From Roseovarius aestuarii (lineage in GTDB: Bacteria; Pseudomonadota; Alphaproteobacteria; Rhodobacterales; Rhodobacteraceae), in the NCBI RefSeq assembly GCF_019966515.1, contig NZ_JAIMIB010000019.1, forward strand, positions 1-64,000: DNA of 64,000 bases, given 5' to 3'. Under the pieces are notes generated by a model. The model made no database searches, had not been told where the DNA came from, and worked only from the letters and a program-made list of their open reading frames with translations. Shown in pieces: positions 1 to 8,095 of this stretch. A program made the position numbers and the translations under genes. Positions within the stretch are counted from its first letter, which is position 1. Every line of letters begins with the position of its first letter.

Positions 1-32
1 AGATCAACAAATTACAGAGGCTGGAAGTTTAA

Positions 33-452
33 TCAAGAACGCCCGCGAAGCGCTCCGAAAAGACCTGCGCGACCAGGTTGAAAAAAGGCGTAGTTCTCGA
101 AAATCTGACATTTCAACCGGCGCTCAACAGCATAGCTGACATCCGGTAACACGGGTAGCGTTTCTAAATTATCTAAACCTATACTAGCTTTGTAGGAGAT
201 TCTCTCAATAGATAATGACGTGAAAGAAATATTTGCGAGCTGTGGATGCAGGCAGGTACCATCGTTTCCGCCATTCTCAAGGGTCGCTTTCGCTGTCATC
301 GTACCCTCCGCGATCGGCAAATAGATTGCTGGGGAGTGGTGGCCGGGTATTGTATCGCCAGTCCAGGCAGGATTGCCCGTGCTCAATTCCAGATCCAACC
401 ACCGGTTGATTTCCTCAAGTTTTCGCCCGAAGTCGATTTCGGGGATTCTCAC
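33..452 (-). CDS. hypothetical protein, 139 aa
   Basis: Open frame of 139 codons starting MRIPEIDFGRKLEEINRWLD. I do not recognise the family. The composition is balanced, with a charged N-terminal helix followed by alternating polar and hydrophobic stretches, which fits a soluble protein better than a chance frame. It lies at the window edge in low-GC, IS-littered DNA and overlaps a shorter plus-strand frame that looks less protein-like. It could be a remnant of a longer gene. Confidence 0.4.
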   Translation of the reverse strand: MRIPEIDFGRKLEEINRWLDLELSTGNPAWTGDTIPGHHSPAIYLPIAEGTMTAKATLENGGNDGTCLHPQLANISFTSLSIERISYKASIGLDNLETLPVLPDVSYAVERRLKCQIFENYAFFQPGRAGLFGALRGRS

Positions 453-488
453 ACATATTCTTATGGGAATCTGAGATGCCCCTATGCG

Positions 489-695
489 CTAACCTAGTCT
501 TGTGCTTAGTCGTCGCGGTCGTTGCCCGGGCATCTGTTGCGATGAATGCTGGCCCTCAGGCTGAGGAGAGGCGTCAATTAAGGCTGACAAGCTATCAACT
601 AAATCGTCTAAAGCATTCGCAGTATTATCGAAACCTTCTTCGCGTGCAACTTTTGCCGCGTGAATGCATCTGATCAAAAGCTGATATGCAACCAT
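489..695 (-). CDS. small helical protein, family member 1 (68 aa)
   Basis: 68-residue protein beginning MVAYQLLIRCIHAAKVAREE. A GGGGG stretch sits about 6 nt before the ATG as a plausible ribosome binding site. The first 45 residues form an amphipathic helical region with the pattern LIR..HAAK.AREEGFDNTANALDDLV.SL. This aligns closely with the protein at 5307-5495 (LVR..NAATKARERGFINTADAFDGIV.SL) and more loosely with those at 1477 and 2097. No known domain is recognised. The repeated family within 5 kb argues that it is real. Function is unknown; regulatory or toxin-antitoxin-like roles are only guesses. Confidence 0.6.
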   Translation of the reverse strand: MVAYQLLIRCIHAAKVAREEGFDNTANALDDLVDSLSALIDASPQPEGQHSSQQMPGQRPRRLSTRLG

Positions 696-771
696 TGGAA
701 CCCCCAGATTAGTAAGAAGCTGGGCTACTTATGGGTGGCATATTCTTAATAAAATCCTAATGAGCTCTTAA

Positions 772-1320
772 GTGACCTGCTCCCCTTGAGCAGCCCCACT
801 TGAGTGGTCCATGTTAAAAGTTAGTGCATGATTGGCCGTTGGTCCATCGGGATGATGGCCTCTGGCGCAGGTGGGCGGTAGCCCAATGCACTATGGGGTC
901 GTTTGGTGTTGTAATGTTTCCTCCAGCTTTCGATGATGATTTGGGCTTCACGTAGCGAGTAGAAGATTTCGCCGTTTAACAGCTCGTCTCTCATCCGCCC
1001 GTTGAAGCTCTCGCAGTATCCGTTCTCCCAGGGCGATCCGGGCTCAATGTAAGCAGTCTTGGCTCCGACGGCTTTGATCCAGTCTCTGACAGCCTCAGCG
1101 ATGAACTCCGGGCCGTTGTCTGAACGAATGTAGGCAGGCACGCCGCGCAGAATGAACAGGTCTGTGAGAGCATCGATTACCTCAGTCGAGTTCAGCTTTC
1201 GCTTTACTCGGATAGCCAGGCATTCTCGGCTGTGTTCGTCCAGAATGTTCAGCGTCCTAAAAGCCCTGCCGTCATCCGTACGATGATGCACGAAGTCGTA
1301 AGAATAGTCCTCGATTTGAG
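772..1320 (-). mobile_element. IS3-family insertion sequence, right-end fragment
   Basis: This is the 3' part of an IS3-family transposase (OrfB, DDE integrase core). Translated residues include SDNGPEF, the [20 protein letters not shown] block and a C-terminal [20 protein letters not shown], all typical of the family; the E of [10 protein letters not shown] region completes the DDE triad. The coding frame can be followed back from the stop at 821 to about 1318, where a TAG cuts it, so the N-terminal half including the first catalytic Asp is gone. The outer end is inferred at about 772, where TGACCTGCTCCCC resembles IS3-type terminal repeats. The element is dead. Confidence 0.8.
821..1291 (-). 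pseudogene. IS3-family transposase OrfB, 5'-truncated
   Basis: Remaining coding part of the IS fragment above (156 codons from an internal GTG). It retains the second Asp (SDNGPEF) and the Glu region of the integrase core plus the conserved tail, but lacks the first catalytic Asp. It cannot encode an active transposase. An OrfA fragment of compatible type lies at 3337-3534 on the same strand, so the two may be halves of one element separated by inserted DNA. Confidence 0.8.
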
Positions 1321-1476
1321 GCTAGCCTGTTCTCCAACGAAGGAGACAAACGATGAAGAGAAACCGTTTCAACAAAGAGCAGACTATTTGCATAGTTCGA
1401 AGTTTAAATTTGTTAAAATTTACACTTTGTTAACTATAAACAATTCTTTTGGATTTCAAAAAGTGAGGCCAGGACA

Positions 1477-1683
1477 ATGTATCGCTATGAGTGGATATCT
1501 AATGTTATCGACGACCTTGAGCACTTTGCCGAACGTGAGGGTTTGGAAAACTTGCGAGAGTGGTTTGAACATGCACGCAGAGCAATCGTGTTAGACGGGA
1601 AAATCCTTGAAGAAGCCGAATTGACATTATCAACAGACGCAGAACATCGAGGACAATCTGATCTCACCACTAGAACTAGTTAA
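1477..1683 (+). CDS. small helical protein, family member 2 (68 aa)
   Basis: Begins MYRYEWISNVIDDLEHFAER and is preceded by AGGACA as a ribosome binding site. The N-terminal 40 residues are predicted helical and repeat the layout of the small proteins at 489-695 and 5307-5495: hydrophobic positions, then EGLENL, then a second helix. The tail is polar and Ser/Thr rich. No domain is recognised. It lies between two IS3-type fragments in AT-rich DNA, so it is probably accessory cargo. Confidence 0.6.
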   Translation: MYRYEWISNVIDDLEHFAEREGLENLREWFEHARRAIVLDGKILEEAELTLSTDAEHRGQSDLTTRTS

Positions 1684-2096
1684 GTTCGTTAAGCCGACAA
1701 TATTCCGGCTCTATCCCGCCTTTACCGTCTGGTTTTGGCAGGACTCGCATAGGCATCCAATCCTTCCTCGTATTCCGTCATGATACTATTGACGGCCATT
1801 TCCACTGAAAACCCCCTGGGTAAATCTCGATACTGTGAACCTCAGTCGTCCCGCACCACAGCTGCTATCTTCCCTGTCAGACACCGCAATATGGTGCGTT
1901 CTAACCGTAGCGAGTTGAGACTCTAATGTGTTCTTATGCGTAATTTGACCAACGTTGTATTGGGCGTTCCGGGAGTAATTGCCTTTTCACGGTAAGTCTT
2001 TTCGATGAATTTCGAATTTCACCAGATGCTTAACCTGTTCTTAGTAAACAACTGATTGTTTTCAATCTGCTTTTGATCATGGGAAGGGTCGAAATA
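1684..2096. other. gene-free stretch
   Basis: About 410 bp of AT-rich DNA between two small helical-protein genes. I see no open frame with a ribosome binding site, no tRNA and no clear terminator. Confidence 0.4.
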
Positions 2097-2342
2097 ATGA
2101 AAGCAAGTAAGACTCACGGTTGGTTTGATCTTGTTCTTTTAGACTTGGTCAAATTTGCAGGTCATAATAATCTTCAACACACGGCTGGAAAACTGGCGGA
2201 GGTTTATAATCTTCTTCAAACTGAGCGTGCGGGCCAAGAAGCGCCGCACGGCGAAAATTTCGTTTGCAAATCGGTAACGGTTTCAATGGCGCGCAAAACA
2301 GACGAAGAAATGTATAACTGCGTGCGGTGGTACGATTATTGA
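2097..2342 (+). CDS. small helical protein, family member 3 (81 aa)
   Basis: Starts MKASKTHGWFDLVLLDLVKF; a GGAAGGG stretch about 12 nt upstream supports this start over the in-frame ATG at 2073. Residues 10-45 (LVLLDLVKFAGHNNLQHTAGKLAEVYNLLQ) are helical and keep the A..N-L..TA..L spacing of the other small proteins here. The C-terminal half holds a KSVTVSMARKTDEEMYNCV stretch with no recognised motif. Function unknown. Confidence 0.55.
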   Translation: MKASKTHGWFDLVLLDLVKFAGHNNLQHTAGKLAEVYNLLQTERAGQEAPHGENFVCKSVTVSMARKTDEEMYNCVRWYDY

Positions 2343-3336
2343 CATATTCGTCAGAAGTCTGTGTGCGTTTATGTTAGGTGCAAAACATAACCCAATAAAC
2401 TAATCAATATACCTCTATTACAAATAGTATGATCCCAATCTTACTGGTTTGGGATATTGACTTGCTGCGTAGACAAGCAATTTCGTCGCATCTTTGTTCC
2501 GCAAATTTTCGGTTTTGTCTTTAGGAAGGCCTTGATCCACATTCACCAGCCTTCCGGTAGGATTGGCTGGCGGTCGTTTAATCTTGAACGCCTCCGGATC
2601 CAGTCGAAACGTCGCCGTTGCAACGAGCTATTGTTAATATTTTCAGAGAATTAGAAGATCTGGTCAAATCTGAACTCGCAGCGCTACTTTCTACCTCATT
2701 GTTCGATAGCGTGTCTGCGGAAGATGCAATTGTAGCAGTCAAATAGGTCGTTAGCGAGTTCAAATTGCCTTCTTCCGCATGACCCGCGGTACTGTAATCG
2801 CGAGGCTTTCCGCAAGACATCGGAGCGGGTATCCGGTTACATCGCCGGGGTCTCACATGTACCGGTAGACATCAACTCACGCCAAGCCCGCCTACCATGC
2901 CCGGAATATAGCAAGGCTTGAGAGTAACAGGATTCAGGTTGATATTATTTGAAAGGTTTTCCAAGGACAAACGAAGCCCCGCCAATGGGGTGAAGACGGG
3001 GCCTCGTTCTTCCAGCCCCTGCCACTTGGAGCGCTGCTAATTAACGGCAGAAACATGAATTTGATGTTATACACACATAGCAATTCCACAGATACTTCAA
3101 GCAATTCGAATTGGATTTTTCAGGTTGTATAGGGCGCCTTGTTTTGGCGGCCGTTTTGCGAGGTACATTTGTGAAGCATAATTTCCGCGAGAAAGACAAT
3201 GGTCCGACCTGACGCTGCCGCAGATCGAACGCGTTAAGGGCAACCATCTTCTCGAAACCGCACTCGAACCAGAAGACAGGCAACAGACATGCTCTTGACG
3301 GATATCTGCCATTGGAAATCTGTATGCTGCAATGTT
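2343..3336. other. degenerate accessory DNA
   Basis: About 1 kb with no convincing gene. One stretch on the plus strand (about 2588-2746) reads as an amphipathic helical tail, AIVNIFRELEDLVKSELAAL, ending at a TAG. It has no start codon or ribosome binding site in frame, so it may be the 3' remnant of a lost gene. The rest shows only short frames. Confidence 0.35.
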
Positions 3337-3534
3337 CTAATTGATGGTGGTTGATGGCCGTGATAAGGTTGAGAGCATCTCGGACACGCTCATCCCGGCA
3401 TAGACCTTCTTCCAGCGATAGAACGTCGCCTCCGCGATTCCCATCTTGCGGCAGATCTCGCCAACCCCGGCCCCGATTTCCATCTGGTGCAACGCAAAGG
3501 CAATCTGGTCGTCTGTAAGTCGTTTCTTCGGCAT
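3337..3534 (-). pseudogene. IS3-family transposase OrfA, 3'-truncated
   Basis: The first ~48 residues, MPKKRLTDDQIAFALHQMEI and then GVGEICRKMGIAEATFYRWKK, are the helix-turn-helix DNA-binding part of an IS3-family OrfA (IS407-like subgroup). After YAGM the sequence departs from the family and soon stops, so the leucine-zipper part and frameshift region are missing. It lies upstream of, and on the same strand as, the OrfB fragment at 821-1320. Confidence 0.75.
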
Positions 3535-3756
3535 TGGTGCACTCCTTCTCTGGCCAGAAACTTACCCAAAATTTCGCATTCACTTCGGATAGCGTCAGGG
3601 ATCAAGACCACCAATCATGGAAATAAAGTTGTCGGATTCGCGACACTTTGGAAGCGTAATATATTAGCTGATTTCACGAAAATTGTTCACCATTGCAGAG
3701 CTCGCGACAATTTTCTCAAATTCATTAACCTGCAGTTAACCGATATATTTCATCCT

Positions 3757-4197
3757 ATGGTTGAAATACTGAGCTATATCAGGCAGATAAAAATGATTGG
3801 AATAGTTTTCGTCGCAATGTTCTCCGGATCACTAATGGCGGTCGCTCTAACGTTTTCTGGATGGCCACTTTGGATGGCTATGGCGAGTTATGTTGGCTGC
3901 GGGTTACTTGGTCTTGTGCTGTGTGCAATCGTGGAACACGTTCATCCGTCACTTACAAATGGCATAAAACTCGCATTAGCGTTTGTCTTTCGTTCCAGCA
4001 ACAGCCAGAAGACAAAGCAGGAATTATTTCAGCCGAGACCAGTCCCTGCACTGTCGGTGAAGCCTCACGCAGTTAATGGCAAAACGTGCCGTCGAAAACT
4101 CCATTCAACCAAACCAATAACAATAATTTCTCACCGTAAATCCATAGGCAAATACACCGACAAATTGCCGTTCTCCAATCAGAATACCAGCCCATAA
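3757..4197 (+). CDS. small membrane protein with two TM segments
   Basis: From the ATG at 3757 (alternative ATG at 3793) the protein carries two adjacent hydrophobic segments, about residues 14-32 (IGIVFVAMFSGSLMAVALTF) and 36-57 (PLWMAMASYVGCGLLGLVLC), separated by a short turn. A basic, Ser/Asn-rich cytoplasmic tail follows. The two-TM core resembles the small membrane protein at 4688-4963. No catalytic motif is seen. The tail may be an extension from local decay, since similar small proteins usually end soon after TM2. Confidence 0.5.
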   Translation: MVEILSYIRQIKMIGIVFVAMFSGSLMAVALTFSGWPLWMAMASYVGCGLLGLVLCAIVEHVHPSLTNGIKLALAFVFRSSNSQKTKQELFQPRPVPALSVKPHAVNGKTCRRKLHSTKPITIISHRKSIGKYTDKLPFSNQNTSP

Positions 4198-4316
4198 CCA
4201 GATAGGTTATCGTTCCGCTTCTTCTTCGCAGCAAGCAGGCATTCGGCAGCGACAATCCACTCTTCTATTTTTTCGTCAGGTGCTCCACTGCCCTGTAAGC
4301 GGCACAGGCATATCAG

Positions 4317-4652
4317 TTGCAGGCCAACTCCCCGAAATTAAATCATTGGCTGCAGGACACAATAAGCTCCATCTCCGTAGTCTTACCAGGTGATAGAGCA
4401 ACTCTGAATGCCAGCCGGTCGGGCTGGCTTGTCGGACAGATAACCCATGCCAGTACCTACGCTCCTGCAACTGAGTTATTTGCCCGTGGTGTCTCAGGTG
4501 CCGCTAGTGAAGCAGCTAGGGTGCAAGGCGGGCCAGAATAGCGGAACAACGCGGCAGAGGCTACTGTACCCATTGCAATCTTTATACCCAAAGCAGATGA
4601 CAAGTGTGAAATCAAGCCGAAGGCAGTTGATCCGGAAGAATGGCTACATTGA
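4317..4652 (+). pseudogene. possible decayed ORF with one in-frame amber stop
   Basis: A plus-strand frame runs from about 4317 to the TAG at 4539-4541 and continues in the same frame to a TGA at 4650-4652. The second part reads NNAAEATVPIAIFIPKADDK and then CEIKPKAVDPEEWLH, which looks protein-like. No family is recognised and there is no ribosome binding site. It may be the tail of an inactivated gene. Confidence 0.25.
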
Positions 4653-4687
4653 TACAGGCCAATGCCAAAACAGAGCTTTTGAGCAAT

Positions 4688-4963
4688 TTATTCAAGCAGG
4701 TATTCTCTGGCGAACTCGTCTTTTTGCCGGACGTACATCACTACAGAAAGTACCAGCACGACAAAAATCCCTGATACGCAATATGCAATTCCTGCGATAA
4801 CCAACGACTGAACGAAGAGCGCCGCCGACATCGCAGAGGCCAGGCCGACGAATACACCAATAGTGAGAACAGCAATTATTCCGGAAGCACCATTTTTCCG
4901 AACCTTTGAATTGTGGATTGCTCCGTTGCAGCTTTGGTCGGTTTTGTGAGTGAGGATGTTCAT
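4688..4963 (-). CDS. small membrane protein with two TM segments (91 aa)
   Basis: Basic N-terminus (about 27 residues), then two hydrophobic segments, GIIAVLTIGVFVGLASAMSA and VIAGIAYCVSGIFVVLVLSV, and a short charged tail MYVRQKDEFAREYLLE. The hydrophobic core has the same order and spacing as the protein at 3757-4197. No motif indicates a transport or enzymatic role. Function unknown. Confidence 0.5.
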   Translation of the reverse strand: MNILTHKTDQSCNGAIHNSKVRKNGASGIIAVLTIGVFVGLASAMSAALFVQSLVIAGIAYCVSGIFVVLVLSVVMYVRQKDEFAREYLLE

Positions 4964-5306
4964 GCTGCCATACGTCGCATATCGATTGAATTAACTAAAT
5001 TGGGGGAATCCCGTATAATGACGACGTAGGTGAAAAATCCTGGTGGATGCGGTGGAACACTCGGAATTGATGAAGAGCCCTTCGTTTAGACCTAGCAACC
5101 TCAATGCGCCCAGGGTTTGAACGGTTCATATCGCGTTATCTGACGGAGACTGCGACAAAGGAGGAGCCGACGCGCGATAAAAGCAATACCGGCGAGATAA
5201 TGCCGTATTAACCAAAAAAATGTTTCAAGCGAATGAAATCATTAGGGATTTTTTAAGGAAATGGCTCCATTTATCGGCAAACTTTCGCAAAAACCTGGAG
5301 AAAATA
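4964..5306. other. gene-free stretch
   Basis: About 340 bp of AT-rich spacer upstream of the small helical gene at 5307. No RNA gene or terminator is visible. Confidence 0.35.
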
Positions 5307-5495
5307 ATGAATACTCAAGGGGTTCTAGTCCGAGCTATGAATGCCGCAACAAAAGCACGAGAACGAGGCTTCATAAACACTGCGGATGCCTTTGATGGAA
5401 TCGTTAAAAGCCTGTTGCGACTTATGAATTCGCAAACACAATCTATCGACGAAAAGAGAGGGAACTCGTCCACAGACGAATTCCACTTTCATTGA
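5307..5495 (+). CDS. small helical protein, family member 4 (62 aa)
   Basis: The ATG at 5307 has GGAG 7 nt upstream, which decides the start against a longer frame from 5220. Residues 5-42 (GVLVRAMNAATKARERGFIN, then TADAFDGIVKSLLRLMNS) align almost position for position with the protein at 489-695. The tail is short and polar. The pair gives the best evidence that this small family is translated and under selection. Function unknown. Confidence 0.65.
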   Translation: MNTQGVLVRAMNAATKARERGFINTADAFDGIVKSLLRLMNSQTQSIDEKRGNSSTDEFHFH

Positions 5496-5652
5496 TTAGA
5501 AGTCATGTTCAGGTTTGCTAATCGGCTTTTCACCCTTTTTAACTGATTTCTCTGAGGTATCTCTCACTGTCTGACATCAGCACCTATCGGATAAGTTTTG
5601 GGGTTTGATTAGCGGAGGATTTCTGGTTCATCGAAGCAAATATGGAACGAAG

Positions 5653-5811
5653 ATGAGTAAGAAATCCGGAACATCAAAGGGCGCTGCTGACAAGCCGGTC
5701 AGGGGTATTAAACGGAAAACCCATAAGCATTACTCAGCTGAGGAGAAGATTAAGATTGTCTTGGCTGGCCTTTGTGGTGAAGACGGTATCGCCGCCCTAT
5801 CCCATTTCTGA
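5653..5811 (+). pseudogene. IS3-family OrfA fragment (second, different IS)
   Basis: MSKKSGTSKGAADKPVRGIK followed by RKTHKHYSAEEKIKIVLAGLCGEDGIAAL matches the N-terminal helix-turn-helix part of an IS3-family OrfA of a different subgroup from the one at 3337. The frame stops after SHF, where the family would continue with the recognition helix. Only this start fragment remains. Confidence 0.7.
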
Positions 5812-6088
5812 TCGGAATAAAGACAACCGCTCAGTGACGACTTCAACCCGCAGAACGACGCACTTCATGGGTGGTCTTCACAAAGGTTGTATAGATGCCG
5901 GTTGAAACTAGGTAGAAAATGGCCCAAAGCTACACCTCGCCTGGTTCAACTATTGCTGTAGCGCGGCCGATTAAACCCAGAAAATCGTAGAGTGATGCCA
6001 TTCTGTTTACGGAGTGTCGGAACTACTTTTATTTGTCGAACGTCCATAGTAGATGGAGGCGTCAATCAAGCTGGAGACGTAAAACGAA
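5812..6088. other. IS-derived spacer
   Basis: Spacer between an OrfA fragment and the H-NS-like gene. No intact gene. A GGAG near 6070 probably serves the next gene. Confidence 0.3.
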
Positions 6089-6448
6089 ATGGCGAAGATC
6101 GATCTCAAACCGCTGTCGTTGAAAGAACTGGAATCACTCAAATCGCGTGTCGAAAAAGCAATTGAGCGACACGAAGTAAAACGAAAAGCCGACGCAGTAG
6201 CCGAGTTGAAAGCAAAGGCAAAAGAGTTGGGCTTCTCATTGAATGACTTGGTCGCTAGCGCAGCGCCAAAACCCAAAGCAATCGCGCCGAAAAAAAGAAG
6301 CACCACTCCCAAGAAGAAAGTACCTGCCAAAGTAGCATATCGTCATCCCGATGATGCATCTAAGACCTGGATCGGCCTTGGCCCCCGGCCGACATGGCTG
6401 AAACAAGAACTGGCAGATGGAAAACAGTTGGCCGATTTCAATGTATGA
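6089..6448 (+). CDS. H-NS/HvrA family nucleoid protein
   Basis: 119 residues. An N-terminal coiled-coil oligomerisation region (about 10-55, ELESLKSRVEKAIERHEVKR) and a Lys/Pro/Ala-rich linker (75-95) lead to a C-terminal DNA-binding motif YRHPDDASKTWIGLGPRPTW, the signature of the H-NS histone family; in this clade the relative is HvrA. Such proteins bind AT-rich DNA and silence acquired genes. It lies in the AT-rich, IS-rich island, so it may silence its own neighbourhood. Length fits the family. Confidence 0.85.
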   Translation: MAKIDLKPLSLKELESLKSRVEKAIERHEVKRKADAVAELKAKAKELGFSLNDLVASAAPKPKAIAPKKRSTTPKKKVPAKVAYRHPDDASKTWIGLGPRPTWLKQELADGKQLADFNV

Positions 6449-6491
6449 ATCAGCGGCACTAAAGACACTATTTTCCTACTTAGTTGATTGA

Positions 6492-6833
6492 TTGACCGGC
6501 CTAAAGGAGAAATTGGACCACGTCCAGAATCCGTCTGTAGGTTACCTAAACAGCCAAGCGCATGTGCCGACAGGTGCTGTAAAAGGGCATCTGCGACGGC
6601 ATCTGGACTTTTTGAGTTTAGTTGAACAGCGGTTTGGTGAATGGTCGCGCATTGGCACTTATGCAAACGCGCTTGGATGCTCAGAGAAAAGCCTAAGTCG
6701 CTCCGCGAAAGCGATTTCGCGTCAAACGCCACATCAGATTCTGACCACGTGGATTATACTGGAAGCGAAGAGGCAATTGGCGAATTCAGAAAAGCGGGTT
6801 GCGACCGTCGGTTACCCGCCCGTCATGGGATGA
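6492..6833 (+). pseudogene. AraC-family regulator remnant
   Basis: The middle part, VEQRFGEWSRIGTYANALGC followed by SEKSLSRSAKAISRQTPHQI and EAKRQLANSEKRVATVGY, is the first helix-turn-helix and linker helix of an AraC/XylS DNA-binding domain. The N-terminal sensor domain is missing: the frame opens with a TTG directly after a stop. The second helix-turn-helix is lost after TVGYPPVMG. The gene is dead. Confidence 0.7.
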
Positions 6834-6965
6834 GCAGCGTCAGCGACTAACACACCCCGCTGGGGCCGCACTTCCTGAACGAGGGCACGACCTACATGAG
6901 TCCGCCCAATGGCATGCGGTTCGCGCAGGTCTTATTCTGTGTGGCGGATCGAGGCGATGAACGGC

Positions 6966-7250
6966 TTAGGACTGCGTTCCTCGGACCGCCGTTGCGCCAC
7001 ACGGCAGCTCGATATTGATTTCGAGACAGGAGACGTCCTGGCCCTTCTCCATTCTGATATCGACACCCTCGTCGTCGACCTCGACGTACTTTCTGATCAC
7101 TTCGACGATTTCGCTTTGAAGATGCGACAGATAGTCTGGCGCGGTGGAGCCGCCGCGGCGCTCATGGGCGAGCAGGACCTGCAGCCGGTCCTTCGCAGTC
7201 TGTGCCGAGGTTGCGCGGCGCGGTTTGAAAGAGAAACCGAAGAAGCTCAT
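6966..7250 (-). CDS. minE: cell division topological specificity factor MinE
   Basis: 94 residues. It starts MSFFGFSFKPRR, the membrane-targeting and MinD-contact start of MinE, and continues with SAQTAKDRLQVLLAHERR, the anti-MinCD helix/strand, then the C-terminal topological specificity domain (residues 35-90). It stimulates MinD ATPase and drives Min oscillation so that division occurs at mid-cell. It is the last gene of minCDE; its ATG overlaps the minD stop by 4 nt, so the genes are translationally coupled. Confidence 0.95.
   Translation of the reverse strand: MSFFGFSFKPRRATSAQTAKDRLQVLLAHERRGGSTAPDYLSHLQSEIVEVIRKYVEVDDEGVDIRMEKGQDVSCLEINIELPCGATAVRGTQS
7023..7042. other. minCDE located on a repABC replicon (context note)
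   Basis: Marker entry: this short interval lies inside minE. The full minCDE operon sits about 5 kb from parS and repABC, so the division-site genes appear to be carried by the replicon rather than by a main chromosome, unless the window is an integrated replicon. Confidence 0.4.
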
Positions 7251-8095
7251 GCCGTGCGCCCGAGCAGTCGTTGAAACAGGCCGGGGCGGCGATCGGCCAG
7301 AACGCGCATCTGGACCTCTTCGCCAATCAGCCGCGCGACAGCGTCCTCGTAAGCGGTGGCCGCGCCGGAGGGCCCGTCGAGGACAACAGGCGTACCGACA
7401 TTCGATGCGCGCAACACCGCCTGACTTTCGGGGACAATCCCCAGGAGCGGCACGGCGAGGATTTCCAAGACGTCCTCGACGGTCATCATTTCACCGCTGT
7501 CGATCCGACCCCTGTCATGACGCGTCAGGAGGACCTGCGCTTTGATCGGGTCCGCGCCTTCGGTTTCTGCGCGCTTGGTCTGGCTGCTGAGCAAGCCCAG
7601 CACGCGGTCACTGTCGCGGACGGATGACACCTCGGGATTGGTGACGACCACCGCCTCGTCGGCGAAATACATCGCCATTTGCGCGCCGCGCTCAATCCCG
7701 GCAGGGCTGTCGCAGATGATATAGTCGAAATCCTCTTTCAACTCATTCAGAACCGTCTCGACGCCTTCCTTGGTGAGGGCATCTTTGTCGCGGGTCTGCG
7801 AAGTGGGCAGGATCGATAGCGTCTCGATCCGTTTGTCCCGGATCAGCGCCTGTTTCAGCCGCGCGTCCCCCTGAATCACGTTGATGAAATCGAAGACCAC
7901 GCGGCGTTCGCAGCCCATGGTCATGTCGAGGTTGCGAAGTCCGACATCGAAATCGATAACTACCGTCTTGTAGCCCCGCTGCGCGAGGCCCGCTGAAATC
8001 GCGGCCGCCGAGGTGGTCTTGCCGACACCGCCCTTACCGGACGTGATTACAATTACCCGGCCCAGCGGCGGTTCTTCCATCAGTTGCGTCGTCAT
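7247..8095 (-). CDS. minD: septum site-determining ATPase MinD
   Basis: 282 residues. The deviant Walker A GKGGVGKTT lies at about residues 20-28, DFDVGLRNLDMTMGCERR is the switch region, and DYIICDSPAGIERGA is the Walker B/switch II. The C-terminal end (residues 255-282) carries the basic amphipathic membrane-targeting helix (LLGRTA end). MinD recruits MinC to the membrane and oscillates with MinE. It overlaps minC and minE by 4 nt on each side, forming one operon. Confidence 0.97.
   Translation of the reverse strand: MTTQLMEEPPLGRVIVITSGKGGVGKTTSAAAISAGLAQRGYKTVVIDFDVGLRNLDMTMGCERRVVFDFINVIQGDARLKQALIRDKRIETLSILPTSQTRDKDALTKEGVETVLNELKEDFDYIICDSPAGIERGAQMAMYFADEAVVVTNPEVSSVRDSDRVLGLLSSQTKRAETEGADPIKAQVLLTRHDRGRIDSGEMMTVEDVLEILAVPLLGIVPESQAVLRASNVGTPVVLDGPSGAATAYEDAVARLIGEEVQMRVLADRRPGLFQRLLGRTA

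Noticed and set aside
2578..2856. Minus-strand 92-residue frame
   Set aside because: Low-complexity Ser/Thr-rich translation and no ribosome binding site; the plus strand looks more protein-like here.
3041..3583. Long minus-strand frame overlapping the OrfA fragment
   Set aside because: The translation is Cys/Arg/Pro-rich without any family similarity, and it overlaps a clearly recognisable OrfA in another frame.
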